A DNA stretch of 64,000 bases, from positions 94,865,461 to 94,929,460 of the forward strand of contig CM044307.1 of NCBI GenBank assembly GCA_024291935.2. Reading direction: 5' to 3'. The position numbers were made by a program, and so were the translations under genes. Below the pieces are notes generated by a model. The model saw nothing but the letters and a program-made list of their open reading frames with translations. It ran no database searches and was not told where the DNA came from. This document shows positions 1 to 10,910 of the stretch, in pieces; within the stretch, counting starts at the first letter, position 1; each line of letters starts with the position of its first letter. This DNA comes from Okapia johnstoni (taxonomy: Eukaryota; Chordata; Mammalia; Artiodactyla; Giraffidae).

Positions 1-149
1 TTTTCTCCCAAACCACTGTACTTCAAAAAAACTGGATAATTTAAACCAAACCATACAAGTTAAATATTATGACTCACACTAAGTGCAATATGAGGACAGA
101 ATGCCATACCTAACCTGAAGAAGTGCCTCCAGGCACATCAGTTAAATAG

Positions 150-515
150 TTTGTACCAATAGTAGTTTGAATAATAGCCACTCAAAGATATCAAGTCCTG
201 ATATTTGGAATTTGTAAATATTACCTTATTTGGAAAAAGGAACTTTGCAGATGTAATTAAATTAAGGCTTTTAAGATGGGGAGGTTCCCCTGGGTTACCT
301 GGGTGAGCTCTTAAATGCCATCACATAATTTATCAGAGAGAGCCAAAGAGAAATAACACATACACAGAGGAGAAAGAAATGTGAAGATATAGGTGGAGAC
401 AGAAGTGATGTGACCAGAAGCCCAGGAATGACGTGACAACTACCAGAAGCTGGAAGAGGCAAAGGATGGATTTTCCCTTAGGGCAATGGAGGGTCACAGT
501 CCTGCTAAATAAATT
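150..515 (+). mobile_element. MaLR-type LTR remnant (MLT1-like)
   Basis: The stretch follows, in order, phrases I know from MLT1-class MaLR LTRs: a 'ccttatttggaaa' block, 'ctttgcagatgtaatt', 'aagatggggagg', 'tgtgaagat' followed by an 'agaagtgatg' block, and 'ccagaagctggaagaggcaa'. The order gives + orientation. It is diverged and I cannot place its ends exactly. MaLR LTRs are non-autonomous ERVL-related elements common to placental mammals. No internal region is attached, so this is either a solo LTR or a fragment. The subfamily name is from memory of the consensus; another related LTR family is possible. Confidence 0.5.
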
Positions 516-735
516 TTAGATTTCTAGATTCCATAAATATAAGTGAATAAATTTGTATTTTTTAATGCACAAATTTGTGAAGATTTTTCTTAACAGTCTC
601 AGAAAATTTATACATGGTTCATTTTTAAAAATAAATCTTCTATGAAAATATCTCCCCCCTCCAAAAAAAGTCAGTGGAAAATATTCAAATCAGTGAATTA
701 GATAGTAATAGCTGAATCAGAAGTATACTCGTTTG

Positions 736-749
736 AAAAAATGTAATTC
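736..749 (+). repeat. Target-site duplication of L1 copy 1, left copy
   Basis: The 14 bases aaaaaatgtaattc lie immediately left of the L1 5' end and recur without change at 8650-8663, right after the A-rich tail. The TT/AAAA-like start fits L1 endonuclease cleavage. Confidence 0.9.
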
Positions 750-757
750 AGCAGGGC

Positions 758-1012
758 TCAGATGGCAGAGGAATTAGACGGGGAGACCACTCTCTCCTCC
801 ACAAATTTATCGAAAGAACATCTGAACGCTGAGCAAACTTCACAAAACAACTTCTGAACACTGGCATAGGACATCAGGCATCCAGAAAAACAGCTCATTA
901 TCTTCGTAAGGAGGTAGGACAAAATATAAAAGATAAAAAGAGAGACAAAAGAGTTAGGGATGGAGACCCGTCCCGGGGAGGGAGTCGTAAAAGAGGAGAA
1001 GTTTCCAAACAC
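758..1012 (-). other. Antisense small ORF at the L1 5' end, copy 1 (ORF0-like position)
   Basis: An 84-codon open frame on the minus strand starts with MFGNFSSFTT and reads out toward the L1 5' boundary. The second L1 copy has the matching frame with the same start (37163-37357, 64 codons). Over the first 63 residues, 50 are identical. Primate L1 carries an antisense 5'-UTR ORF called ORF0; this one shares only the position and orientation. The predicted peptide is rich in Ser, Phe, Leu and Cys. It may simply be open by chance in conserved UTR sequence, so no function is claimed. Confidence 0.3.
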
Positions 1013-2522
1013 CAGGAAACCCTCTCACCGGCGGGTCTGGGGGAAGATTTTGAATCTCGGAGGGCAACATAACCAGGAGGAAAAATAAATAAATAAAACC
1101 CACAGATTACGTGCCTAAAGGCAACTCCCAGTAAAGTACCCCAGACACTCGCATCTGCCACCAGCAAGTGGGGGCTGAATGGAGAGGAGCGGGCAGCACT
1201 GCTTAGGTTAAGGACTGGGCCCGAACGCCCTGAGGGCAATCTGAGGGAGCTAACGTGAGATAGCAACCTAAACTGTGGGACAGCCAGATAGAGAGAGAAC
1301 TATCCCGTGAAAAGCCCAAATCTAAGGCACTGCTGTCCCGCTCACAGAACAAAGGACTGAGCAATACCAGAGGAGAGCTAGCCGGCTGTGGACCGCCCCA
1401 TCCCCCGCCGGACACAGCAGGCAGGCGGGGCCAGCCAGAGTCGGAAAGGGGCAAACTCGGCCCCAGAGAGGGCACCCCCTACCAAACTGCAAACAGGCTT
1501 CCAGTTTCTAAGCAAAGAGTGCTTGAGATCCCGGAGGGTTGACATCCGCTGGGAGGGTCGCAGATAGAGACCAGCTCCCCAGAACTGACACAAGGCACAC
1601 CAGAGCCCGGGGCGCCCAGAAACTGAGGCAGGGACCGACCCAACAGGGGACAGTGCGCTCGCCAAACGCCTGGCTGCCTGAGCTGCTCCGACGGGGGATT
1701 GGCACAAACCTCAGGCCCAACCGAGTCTGTGCCTTTGTGGAGTACCTGGGAACCTGAACCTGAGCGGCTTAGACCTGGGAAGTGCACGCATCTCAGGGCC
1801 CACTCCCCGGCAGAGTAACCTGAAGCCTGAGCAGGGCAGACTGGGAAAGCACACACGCCGTGAGCAGGGGCAAACCCAGTGTGGCCGAGACACTGCGAGC
1901 TCTCCACACACACGCCAGTGATACTGGTTTGCAGAGTTCCTCCCTCCCCACAGCACAACTGAACAAGGGAACTTAAAGAGACCACTTCCGCCCCCTTGTG
2001 TCAGGGTAGAAATTAAACACTGGAGAGACCTGCAAACAGAGCCAAATAAACAGAGGGAACCACTTTGGAAGGGACGGGTCAACAGATTAAAATCCCTGTA
2101 GTTAACACCGACCACATTGAAAGGGGCCTATAAATCTTGAAAAGTATAAGCAGGAACAAGGATCTATCTGAAACTGAACTGACCCCATACTGCTCACAAC
2201 AGCTCCAGAAAAAGTCCTGGATATATTTTTACTATTATCATATATTTTTTTAATTTTTTATGTTTTCTTTAAGTCCTCTATTACACCTTTAATTTTCATT
2301 TTTATAACCCACTATTACCTTGCAAAAAAAAAAGACCTTATTTTTAAAACAAACTGCATACATATATCTTATACTTTTTGTGATTTTGTTTCTTTTTTTT
2401 TATATTGTATTTTTTTAAGAGTCTAACCTCTACTCTAGATTTTTAATCTTTGTTTTACATATTTGATATCAATTTTGTACATTTAAGAACCCAATCTTTA
2501 GTATGCATTTTTACTCAGGAGT

Positions 2523-2945
2523 GTGATTACTGGCTTGATTACTCTCTTCCCCTACTGACTCTCTTTCTTCTTCCTCAGGGAACCTCTATCTCCCCCCTCC
2601 TCCTTCTCATCTCAACCCAATTCTGTGAATCTCTGTGGGTGTTCTGGGCAGTGGAGAACACTTTGGGAACAAAATACTCCCCAGATCTCTCTCTCCCCTC
2701 TTGATTCCCCCCTTTCTACTCATGCTAACCTCTATCTCCTTCCTCCCTCCTCTCTATGTATCTCTGTGAACCTCTCTGAGGGTTCCAGACTGTGGAGAGC
2801 ACATAGGGAAGTGCTTACTGGCTAGACTATTCTCTCCATGTTTGAGTCCCCCTCTTGTCCTCCTGGTCACCTCCATCTCCTTCCTCCCTCTTCACCTCTC
2901 CATGTAACTCGGTGAACCTCTCTGGGTATGTCTCACGGTGGAGAA
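2523..2945 (+). repeat. Tandem pyrimidine-rich module in L1 5' UTR, three diverged units
   Basis: Three consecutive units of about 135-147 bp start near 2523, 2670 and 2811. Each has the same order: an 'attactggct'-like start (degenerate in the middle unit), a CT-rich run with 'tctccctcc'-like blocks, an 'actctgtgaacctctctgggt'-like block, and 'tgtggagaaca' at the end. The second L1 copy has only two units at the same place (38965-39246). Confidence 0.75.
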
Positions 2946-3479
2946 TTTTTTCACCATTAACCTAGAAGTTTTATTATCAGTGCTGTATGGATGGAGAAGT
3001 CTTGAGGCTACTGCAAGAATAAGACTGAAAACCAGAGGCAAGAGGCTTAAGCCCCAAACCTGAGAACACCAGAGAACTCCTGACTCCAGGAAACATTAAC
3101 TAATAAGAGATCATCCAAAAGCCTCCATACCTACACTGAAACCAAGCTCCACACAAGAACCAATAAGTTCCAGAGCAAGACATACCACGCAAATTCTCCA
3201 GCAACGCAGGAACATAGCCCTGAGCATCAATATACAGGCTGCCCAGAGGCACACCAAATCCACAGACATCTCAAAACTCAATACTGGATACTCCATTGCA
3301 CTCCAGAGAGAAGAAATCCAGCTCCACCCACCAGAACACCGACACAAACTTCCCCAACCAGGAAACCTTGACAAGCCACCCGTCCAACCCCACCCACAGT
3401 GAGGAACCTCCACAATAAAAAGGAATTTCAAGCTACCAGAATACAGAAAGACCACCCCAAACACAGCAATCTAAACAAG

Positions 3480-4406
3480 ATGAAAAGGCAGAGCAATACT
3501 CAGCAAGTAACGGAAAATGATAAATGCCCACCAAACCAAACAAAAGAGGAGGAGATAGGGAATCTATCTGAAAAACAATTTAGAATAATGATAATAAAAA
3601 AGATCCAAAATCTTCAAAACAAAATGGAGTTACAGATAAATAGCCTGGAGACAAGGATTGAGAAGATGCAAGAAATGTGTAACAAGGACTTAGAAGAAAT
3701 AAAAAAGAGTCAATATATAATGAATAATGAAATAAAGGAGATAAAAGACACGCTGGATGGAACCAACAGTAGAATAACGGAGGCAGAAGACAGGATAAGT
3801 GAGGTAGAAGATAAAATAGTGGAAATAAAGGAAGCAGAGAGGAAAAAAGAAAAAAGAATCAAAAGAAATGAGGAAAACTTCAAGGACCTCTGGGACAATA
3901 TGAAACGCCCAACATTCAAATCATAGGAGTCCCAGAAAAAGAAGATAAAAGGAAAGGCCATGAAAAAATACTCAAGGAGATAATAGTTGAAAATTTCCCT
4001 AAAATGGGGAAGTAAATAGTCACAGAAGTCCAAGAAACCCAGAGAGTCCCTAACAGGACAAACCCAAGGCGAAACACCCCAAGACACATATTAATCAAAT
4101 TAATGAAGATCAAACACAACGAACAAATATTAAAAGCAGCAAGGGGAAAAAAAACAAATAACACACAAGGGGATCCCCATAAGGATAACAGCTGATCTTT
4201 CAATAGAAACTCTTCAGGCTAGAAGGGAATGGCAGGACATATTTAAAGTAATGAAAGAGAAAAATCTACAACCCAGATTACTGTACCCAGCAAGGATCTC
4301 ATTCAGATATGAAGGAGAATTCAAAAGCTTTACAGACAAGCAAAAGCTCAGAGAATTCAGCACCACCAAACCAGCTCTCCAACAAATGCTAAAGGATCTT
4401 CTTTAG
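3480..4406 (+). pseudogene. L1 copy 1 ORF1 (RNA-binding chaperone), broken
   Basis: The frame opens with MKRQSNTQQV at 3480 and stays open to 3926. In intact L1, ORF1p is a trimeric RNA-binding protein that coats the L1 RNA. The first part here (to about residue 145) is Lys/Glu-rich with heptad-like spacing, as expected for the ORF1 coiled coil. Near 3909 one C is missing from a run of four Cs present in the other copy, and the frame shifts into a stop at 3924-3926. The rest continues in the neighbouring frame, with a further in-frame TAA at 4013-4015 where the family has a Glu codon. It ends at the family's normal stop, a TAG at 4404-4406. The start was chosen because the same ATG context is present in copy 2. 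Confidence 0.85.
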
Positions 4407-4457
4407 ACAGGAAACACAGAAAGGGTGTATAATCTCGAACCTAAAACAATAAAGTAA

Positions 4458-7400
4458 ATGGCAACGGGATCATACTTATCAATAATTACCTTAAATGTAA
4501 ATGGGTTGAATGCCCCAACCAAAAGACAAAGACTGGCTGAATGGATAAAAAAAAAGACTCCTATATATGCTGTCTACAAGAGACCCATCTCAAAACAAGG
4601 GATACATACAGACTGAAAGTGAAGAGCTGGAAAAAGATACTTCATGCAAACGGAGACCAAAAGAAAGCAGGAGTCGCAATACTCATTTCAGATAAAATAG
4701 ACTTTAAAATAAAGGCTGTGAAAAGAGACAAAGAAGGACACTACATAATGACCAAAGGATCAATCCAAGAAGAAGATATCACAGTTATAAATATATATGC
4801 ACCCAATGTAGGAACACCACAATATGTAAGGCAAATACTAACAAGTATGAAAGGGGAAATTAACAATAACACAATAATTGTGGGAGACTTTAATACTCCA
4901 CTCACACATATGGATAGATCAACTAAACAGAAAATTAACGAGGAAAAACAAACTTTAAATTTATACAATAGACAAGTTAGATTTAATTGATATTTACAGG
5001 TCATTTCACCCCGAAACAATCAATTTCATCTTTTCTCAAGTGCACATGGAAACTTCTCCAGGATAGATCACATCCTGGGCCATAAATCTAGCCTTGGTAA
5101 ATTCAAAAAAATTGAAATCATCCCAGCCATCTTCTCTGACCACAATGCAGTAAGATTAGACCTCAATTACAAGAAAAAAACTATTAAAAATTCCAACATT
5201 AGGAGGCTAAACAACACGCTTCTGAATAACCAACAAATCACAGAAGAAATCAAAAAAGAAATCAAAATATGCATAAAAATGAATGAAAATGAAAACACAA
5301 CAACCCAAAACCTATGGGACACTATAAAAGCAATGCTAGGGGGAGGTTCATAGCAATACAGGAGTACCTCAAGAAACCAGAAAAAAATCAAATAAATAAC
5401 CTAACTCTACACCTAAAGCAACTAGAGAAGGAAGAAATTAAGAACCCCAGGGTTAGTAGAAGGAAAGAAATCTTAAAAATTAGGGCAGAAATAAATGCAA
5501 AAGAAACAAAAGAGACCATATCAAAAATCAACAAAACTAAAAGCTGATTTTTCGAGAAGATAAACAAAATTGACAAGCCATTAGCCAGACTCATCAAGAA
5601 ACAAAGGGAGAAGAATCAGATCAACAAAATTAGAAATGAAAATGGAGAGATCACAACAGACTACACAGAAATACAAAGGATCATAAGAGACTACTACCAA
5701 CAGCTATATGCCAATAAAATGGACAACTTGCAAGAAATGGACAAATTCTTAGAAAAGTATAACTTTCCAAAACTGAACCAGGAAGAAATAGAAGATCTTA
5801 ACAGACCCATCACAAGCACCGAAATCAAAACTGTAATCAGAAATCTTCCAGCAAACAAAAGCCCAGGACCAGACGGCTTCACAGCTGAATTCTACCAAAA
5901 ATTCAGAGAAGAGTTAACACCTATCCTACTCAAACTCTTCCAGAAAATTGCAGAAGAAGGTAAACTTCCAAGCTCATTCTATGAGGCCACCATCACCCTA
6001 ATTCCAAAACCAGACAAAGATGCCATAAAAAAAGAAAACTACCTGCCAATATCACTGATGAACATAGATGCAAAAATCCTTAATAAAATTCTAGCAAACA
6101 GAATTCAACATCATATTAAAAAGATCATACATCATGACCAAGTGGGCTTTATCCCAGGAATGCAAGATTTCTTTAATATCTGCAAATTAATCAATATAAT
6201 ACACCACATTAACAAATTGAAAGATAAAACCATATGATTATCTCAATAGAGGCAGAAAAAGCCTTTGACAAAATTCAACATCCATTTATGATAAAAACCC
6301 TCCAGAAAGCAGGAATAGAAGGAACATACCTCAACATAATAAAAGCTATATATGACAAACCCACAGCAAACATTATCCTCAATGGTGAAAAAGTTTAAAG
6401 CATTTCCCCTAAGGTCAGCATCAAGGCAAGGGTGCCCACTTTCACCACTACTATTCAACACAGTTTTGGAAGTTTTGGCCACAGCAATCAGAGCAGAGAA
6501 AGAAATAAAAGGAATACAGATAGGAAAAGAAGAAGTAAAACTCTCACTGTTTGCAGATGACATGATCCTCTACATAGAAAACCCTAAAGATTCTACCAGA
6601 AAATTACTAGAGCTTATCAATGAATACAGTAAAGTTTCAGAATATAAAATTAACGCACAGAAATCCCTTGCATTCCTATACACCAATAATGAGAAAACAG
6701 AAAGAGAAATTAAGGAAACAATACCATTCACCATTGCAACAAAAAGAATAAAATACTTAGGAATATATCTACCTAAAGAAACAAAAGACATATATAGAAA
6801 ACTATAAAACACCGATGAAAGAAATCAAAGAGGACACAAACAGATGGAGAAATATACCGTGTTCATGGTTTGGAAGAATTAATATAGTGAAAATGAGTAT
6901 ACTACCCAAAGCAATCTATAGATTCAATGCAATCCCTATCAAGCTACCAACGGTATTTTTCACAGAACTAAAACAAATAATTTCACAATTTGTATGGAAA
7001 TATAAAAAACCTCAAATACCCAAAGCAATCTTGAGAAAGAAGAATGGAACTGGAGGAATCAACCTTCCTGACTTCAGGCTCTACTACAAAGCCACAATCA
7101 TCAAGACAGTGTGGTACTGGCACAAAGATAGAAATATAGATCAATGGAACAAAATAGAAAGCTCAGAGATAAACCCACGCACCTATGGACACCTTATCTT
7201 CGACAAAGGAGGCAAGAGTATACAATGGAGAAAAGACAATCTCTTTAACAAGTGGTGCTGGGAAAACTGGTCAACCACTTGTAAAAGAATGAAACTAGAA
7301 CACTTCCTAACACCATACACAAAAATAAACTCAAAATGGATTAAAGATCTAAACGTAAGACCAGAAACTATAAAATTCCTAGAGGAAAACATAGGCAAAA

Positions 7401-8276
7401 CACTCTCCGACATAAATGACAGCAGGCTCCTCCATGACCCACCTCCCAGAATTTTGGAAATAAAAGCAAAAAATAAACAAATGGGACCTAATTAAAATTA
7501 AAACCTTTTGCACAACAAAGGAAACTATAAGCAAGGTGAAAAGACAGCCGTCAGAATGGGAGAAAATAATAGCAAACGAAGCAACAGACAAACAATTAAT
7601 CTCAAAAATATACAAGCAACTTCTGCAGCTGAATTCCAGAAAAATAAACGACCCAATCAAAAAATGGGCCAAAGAACTAAACAGACATTTCTCCAAAGAA
7701 GACATACAGATGGCTAACAAACACATGAAAAGATGTTCAACATCACTCATTATTAGAGAAATGCAAATCAAAACCACAATGAGGTACCATTTCACACCAG
7801 TCAGAATGGCTGCTATCCAAAAGTCTACAAGCAATGAATGCTGGAGAGGGTGTGGAGAAAAGGGAACCCTCTTACACTGTTGATGGGAAGGCAAACTAGT
7901 ATAGCCACTATGGAGAACAGTGTGGAGATTCCTTAAAAAACTGGGAATAGAACTGCCATATGACCCAATAATCCCACTGCTGAACATACACACCAAGGAA
8001 ACCAGAACTGAAAGAGACACGTGTACCCCAATGTTCCTTGCAGCACTGTTTACAATAGCCAGGACATGGAAACAACCTAGATGCCCATCAGCAGAGAAAT
8101 GGATAAGGAAGCTGTGGTACATATACACAATGGAATATTACTCAACTATTAAAAAGAATACATTTGAATCAGTTCTATTGAGATGGATGAAACTGGAGCC
8201 TATTATACAAGAGTAAAGTAAGCCAGAAAGAAAAACACCAGTACAGTATACTAATGCATATATATATATGGAATTT
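4458..8276 (+). pseudogene. L1 copy 1 ORF2 (endonuclease/reverse transcriptase), broken
   Basis: In L1, ORF2p nicks target DNA and reverse-transcribes the L1 RNA. The frame begins with MATGSYLSIITLNVNG at 4458. The APE-type endonuclease follows in a second frame (4541-4990) with QETH and VGDFNT visible. The reverse transcriptase covers roughly 5700-6800, with [12 protein letters not shown] changed to [12 protein letters not shown], and an intact FADD box at 6550-6561. The thumb and C-terminal region follow (6815-7495, 7536-7883, 7920-8216) with the Cys-rich [14 protein letters not shown] motif, which is cut by TGA at 7881-7883 where the family has Trp. Frameshifts lie near 4550, 4960, 6230, 6805 and 7480. 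Codon 6249-6251 in RT motif A reads GAG (Glu), where family members have the catalytic Asp. Early stop TAA at 8214-8216. Clearly dead. Confidence 0.9.
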
Positions 8277-8649
8277 GAAATATGGTAACGATAACCCTAT
8301 ATGCGAGACAGAATAAGAGACACAGATGCATAGAACAGTCTTATGGACTCTGTGGGAGAAGGTGAGGGTGGGACGTTCTGAGAGAATAGTATTGAAACAT
8401 GTATATTATCATATGTGAAACACAACACCATTCCAGGTTCGATGCATGAGACAAATGATCAGGGCTGGGGCAATGGGATGACCCAGAGGGATGGGATGGG
8501 AGGGAGGTTGGAGGGGGGTTCAGGATGGGGAACACATGTAAACCCATGGAGGATTCATGTCAATGTATGGCAAAAACCACTACAATATTGTAAAGTAAGT
8601 AGCCCCCAACTAAAATAAATAAATTTATTTAAAAAAAAAGAAAAAAGAA

Positions 8650-8663
8650 AAAAAATGTAATTC
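8650..8663 (+). repeat. Target-site duplication of L1 copy 1, right copy
   Basis: Identical to 736-749 and directly after the A-rich tail of the element. Confidence 0.9.
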
Positions 8664-10727
8664 TACTTTCAAATATCATCTACCACCTCAGAATTTCATG
8701 GAGTAGAGGGAAAAATTAGTTGTAGGAAGTTGGGACAAAATTTGAAATGGTAAACTTTTGGGACCCATTGCCAAATCACACTATAAGTTGATATGGACAA
8801 TTTATGGTGAAAGGGTCCATGTAAAGGCAACATAATTTTCTAATTAACCACAATGAGATTGAGGCATTACTTCATCATGGATTCTATTTGCTACAGAATT
8901 CTCATCCTGACCTACTACACAGAGCTCCACTGGCTATTTGTGAGAGTTATGAATACATAAACATGAACTTACTGCTAGCAAATGGTTAATTAGTTTTTCA
9001 CCGCATAAAATATTCTCAACAACACTGTGAGGTAAATTTACTTTTTAAATGCTTTGAAAATTAAAAAAAAAAAAAAGACCTAAATATATATAAGCAATTT
9101 GCTTCAAATCACACACCAGTCAAGAGTTAAAATTACAAATTAAATCTAATAGTTAGCATTCCATAATACACTCTTACCTACTATGTTGTATGGAAAACAC
9201 CCGGCAATAGAAAGTTTACAACATGTTTTTGTTATTGGGATAAGACTGATCTGGCCTTCAGAATTGTGGGAACTTTTGAAATACTTCATAGTCTCTCTTA
9301 AAGAGGGGAACTCTTTAATATTGACCGTTGATATATGCATGAATGAACTAAGGAATTTTGAGTGGATTCTCCTCATGTCAGCTTTAGTTGAGGACTTGTT
9401 CCTCTACTACGTCTGTTTGTGGAGAATTATTTAATGCATCACCCATTTAGCAAATTTTAGGAAATACTGTTTGTCACGGTGTGAAGAATTTCAATAGTGT
9501 CAGAAGAATGTGGCAGTGTAGATACAAAGTGCAGTTTGTTGAACTGAGCACATTCTTCTGGCGCGTTTTAAAGTCTGACTTCTGAACTCACTTGTTTCTG
9601 TTGTTGTTTCTTGCGTGGTATCTGACTTCTGGAAACTGAGGAAAACAGTGAACCTTGTTCTAGCTGAGACCCGCATATAACCCAAAGGTCCAGTCAAAGC
9701 TTCTCTCTTGGATTCATGTTAGGTATTAGTTAATAAGTGGGCCTTCCATGAATTTCACACCCTGAGTTTTCTTAAGGTCATGATTTTTTAAAGGTGTCAG
9801 TTTAAATCCTATGTTGAAATTTATCTTCAAGCTTTGTTTTGAATCAATTTTATTTCTCTTGAGATTCATTTACTTTCAGGTGTTTTAGATGACTCTCTTC
9901 TTTCCACCAACCCCAAACCTATATTTATCCTAGATTTAACATATATCCTATATTCTTGTATATTCATACATATTACCAATAGGACAATTCAAAAATATAA
10001 GTTTACAATTCCAGACTGATTACATTTACATATGAGCATCATTTAGCTTTGTACCTAAATGCTATTACAATTCTAATACACATATACCTAAAATGACTCC
10101 TTGGTTCTGTTGTCTTATGAAACCTAGTGTGTCACTTTAAAAGTCCAAGTATCTATGGCAAATGGGTTACTTTTTCTCATCTGTCAAAGAGAAAGATATT
10201 CCCCTTTAATATCTTTCTGGGATGCTTCTAAGGGCAAAGTCGTTTCGTAAATTATGTACATAGAACTTAACCTCTGTCAGACATCGATTCCAGCTGCCAC
10301 TCCTGCCCTTCCTCTTAGCCTTTGTCTCCTCTTGTTCTGTCTGTCCACGTTGATGTCACCTGCACGTATCTGCTCCTGTCAACTTTCTTTTTAAACTGCC
10401 CATACAATGGCATTTTGGCAAAGACTCCTAGTAAATTTTCCAATAACTGTTTCTCTTCTAAGTTTTATCTAATGATATAGAGGATATATGCAAATTTCAA
10501 GGTACACATTACACAGCTCCTATCCTCTTTCCTTGTTTCCTCATGACTCAGTTAAACTGTGGAAGAACTAAAAAGCCGTCTGGATTACATAGACAAGTAC
10601 CACCCCCTAAGGACAGCAAAACAAAATTGCAGGCATTTTAATTCTGTGCAGTTACCATCCATGCCCTAAACTGCTTATATCATTTCATGAGTAGAAAATA
10701 AACTATTACTTTATTTAAAACATTGTT
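8664..10727. other. AT-rich spacer, no gene seen
   Basis: I see no recognisable gene or repeat family. The open frames (for example 83 codons at 9183-9434 on +) resemble nothing I know and fit chance expectation for AT-rich DNA. A short A-run sits at 9063-9076. Confidence 0.6.
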
Positions 10728-10910
10728 GGGACTTCCCTGGTGGTCTAGTGGCTAAGATTCCATACTCCCAGTGCAGGGGGCCTGGGTTTGATCCTGGTCA
10801 GGAAACTAGATTCCTCATGCTGCAACTAAAAATGCTGCACACTGCAACAAAGATCAAGGATCCTGCATATTGCAACTAAGGCCCAGTGCAGCCAAATAAA
10901 TAAATAAATA
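10728..10910 (+). mobile_element. CHR-type tRNA-derived SINE
   Basis: It starts with gggacttccctggtggtcta and continues through the tRNA-like head and the B-box-like ggtttgatcctgg. It then runs through repeated 'tgcaactaa'/'tgcacactgcaac' phrases and ends in (taaa)n. This order is typical of CHR SINEs of whales, hippos and ruminants. The flanks share only a vague AT-rich similarity, so I do not claim a target-site duplication. Confidence 0.8.

Larger units (their letters stand above)
751..3479 (+). promoter_or_regulatory. L1 copy 1 5' UTR / internal promoter region
   Basis: Three compositional zones are visible. A GC-rich first 1.4 kb (about 760-2120) is followed by a T-rich zone with several poly-T runs (2220-2450) and then a pyrimidine-rich zone that carries a tandem repeat (2523-2945). 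The segment 2946-3479 leads into ORF1. In LINE-1 elements the 5' UTR carries the internal RNA polymerase II promoter; that role is known for the family and is not shown here. The GC-rich part holds long antisense open frames, including one that is conserved in the second L1 copy. Confidence 0.7.
750..8649 (+). mobile_element. Full-length L1 (bovine L1-BT type), copy 1
   Basis: This is a complete LINE-1: a 5' UTR of about 2.7 kb (751-3479), ORF1 (3480-4406), a short spacer, ORF2 (4458 to about 8276), a 3' UTR and an A-rich tail that ends at 8649. It is bounded by a perfect 14-bp target-site duplication, so both ends of the insertion are preserved and no 5' truncation occurred. Its architecture and sequence match the copy at 37093-44924 along the whole length, apart from one extra unit of a tandem repeat in the 5' UTR and small indels. 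Both ORFs are interrupted by frameshifts and stops, so the copy cannot move on its own. By-eye comparison of a few stretches with the second copy shows around one difference in ten bases, so both are old despite the clean duplication. Confidence 0.95.

Noticed and set aside
7379..8128. A 249-codon minus-strand open frame.
   Set aside because: It is the exact antisense of L1 ORF2; copy 2 has a similar shadow at 44003-44413. Sense-strand A-richness keeps stops rare on the opposite strand.
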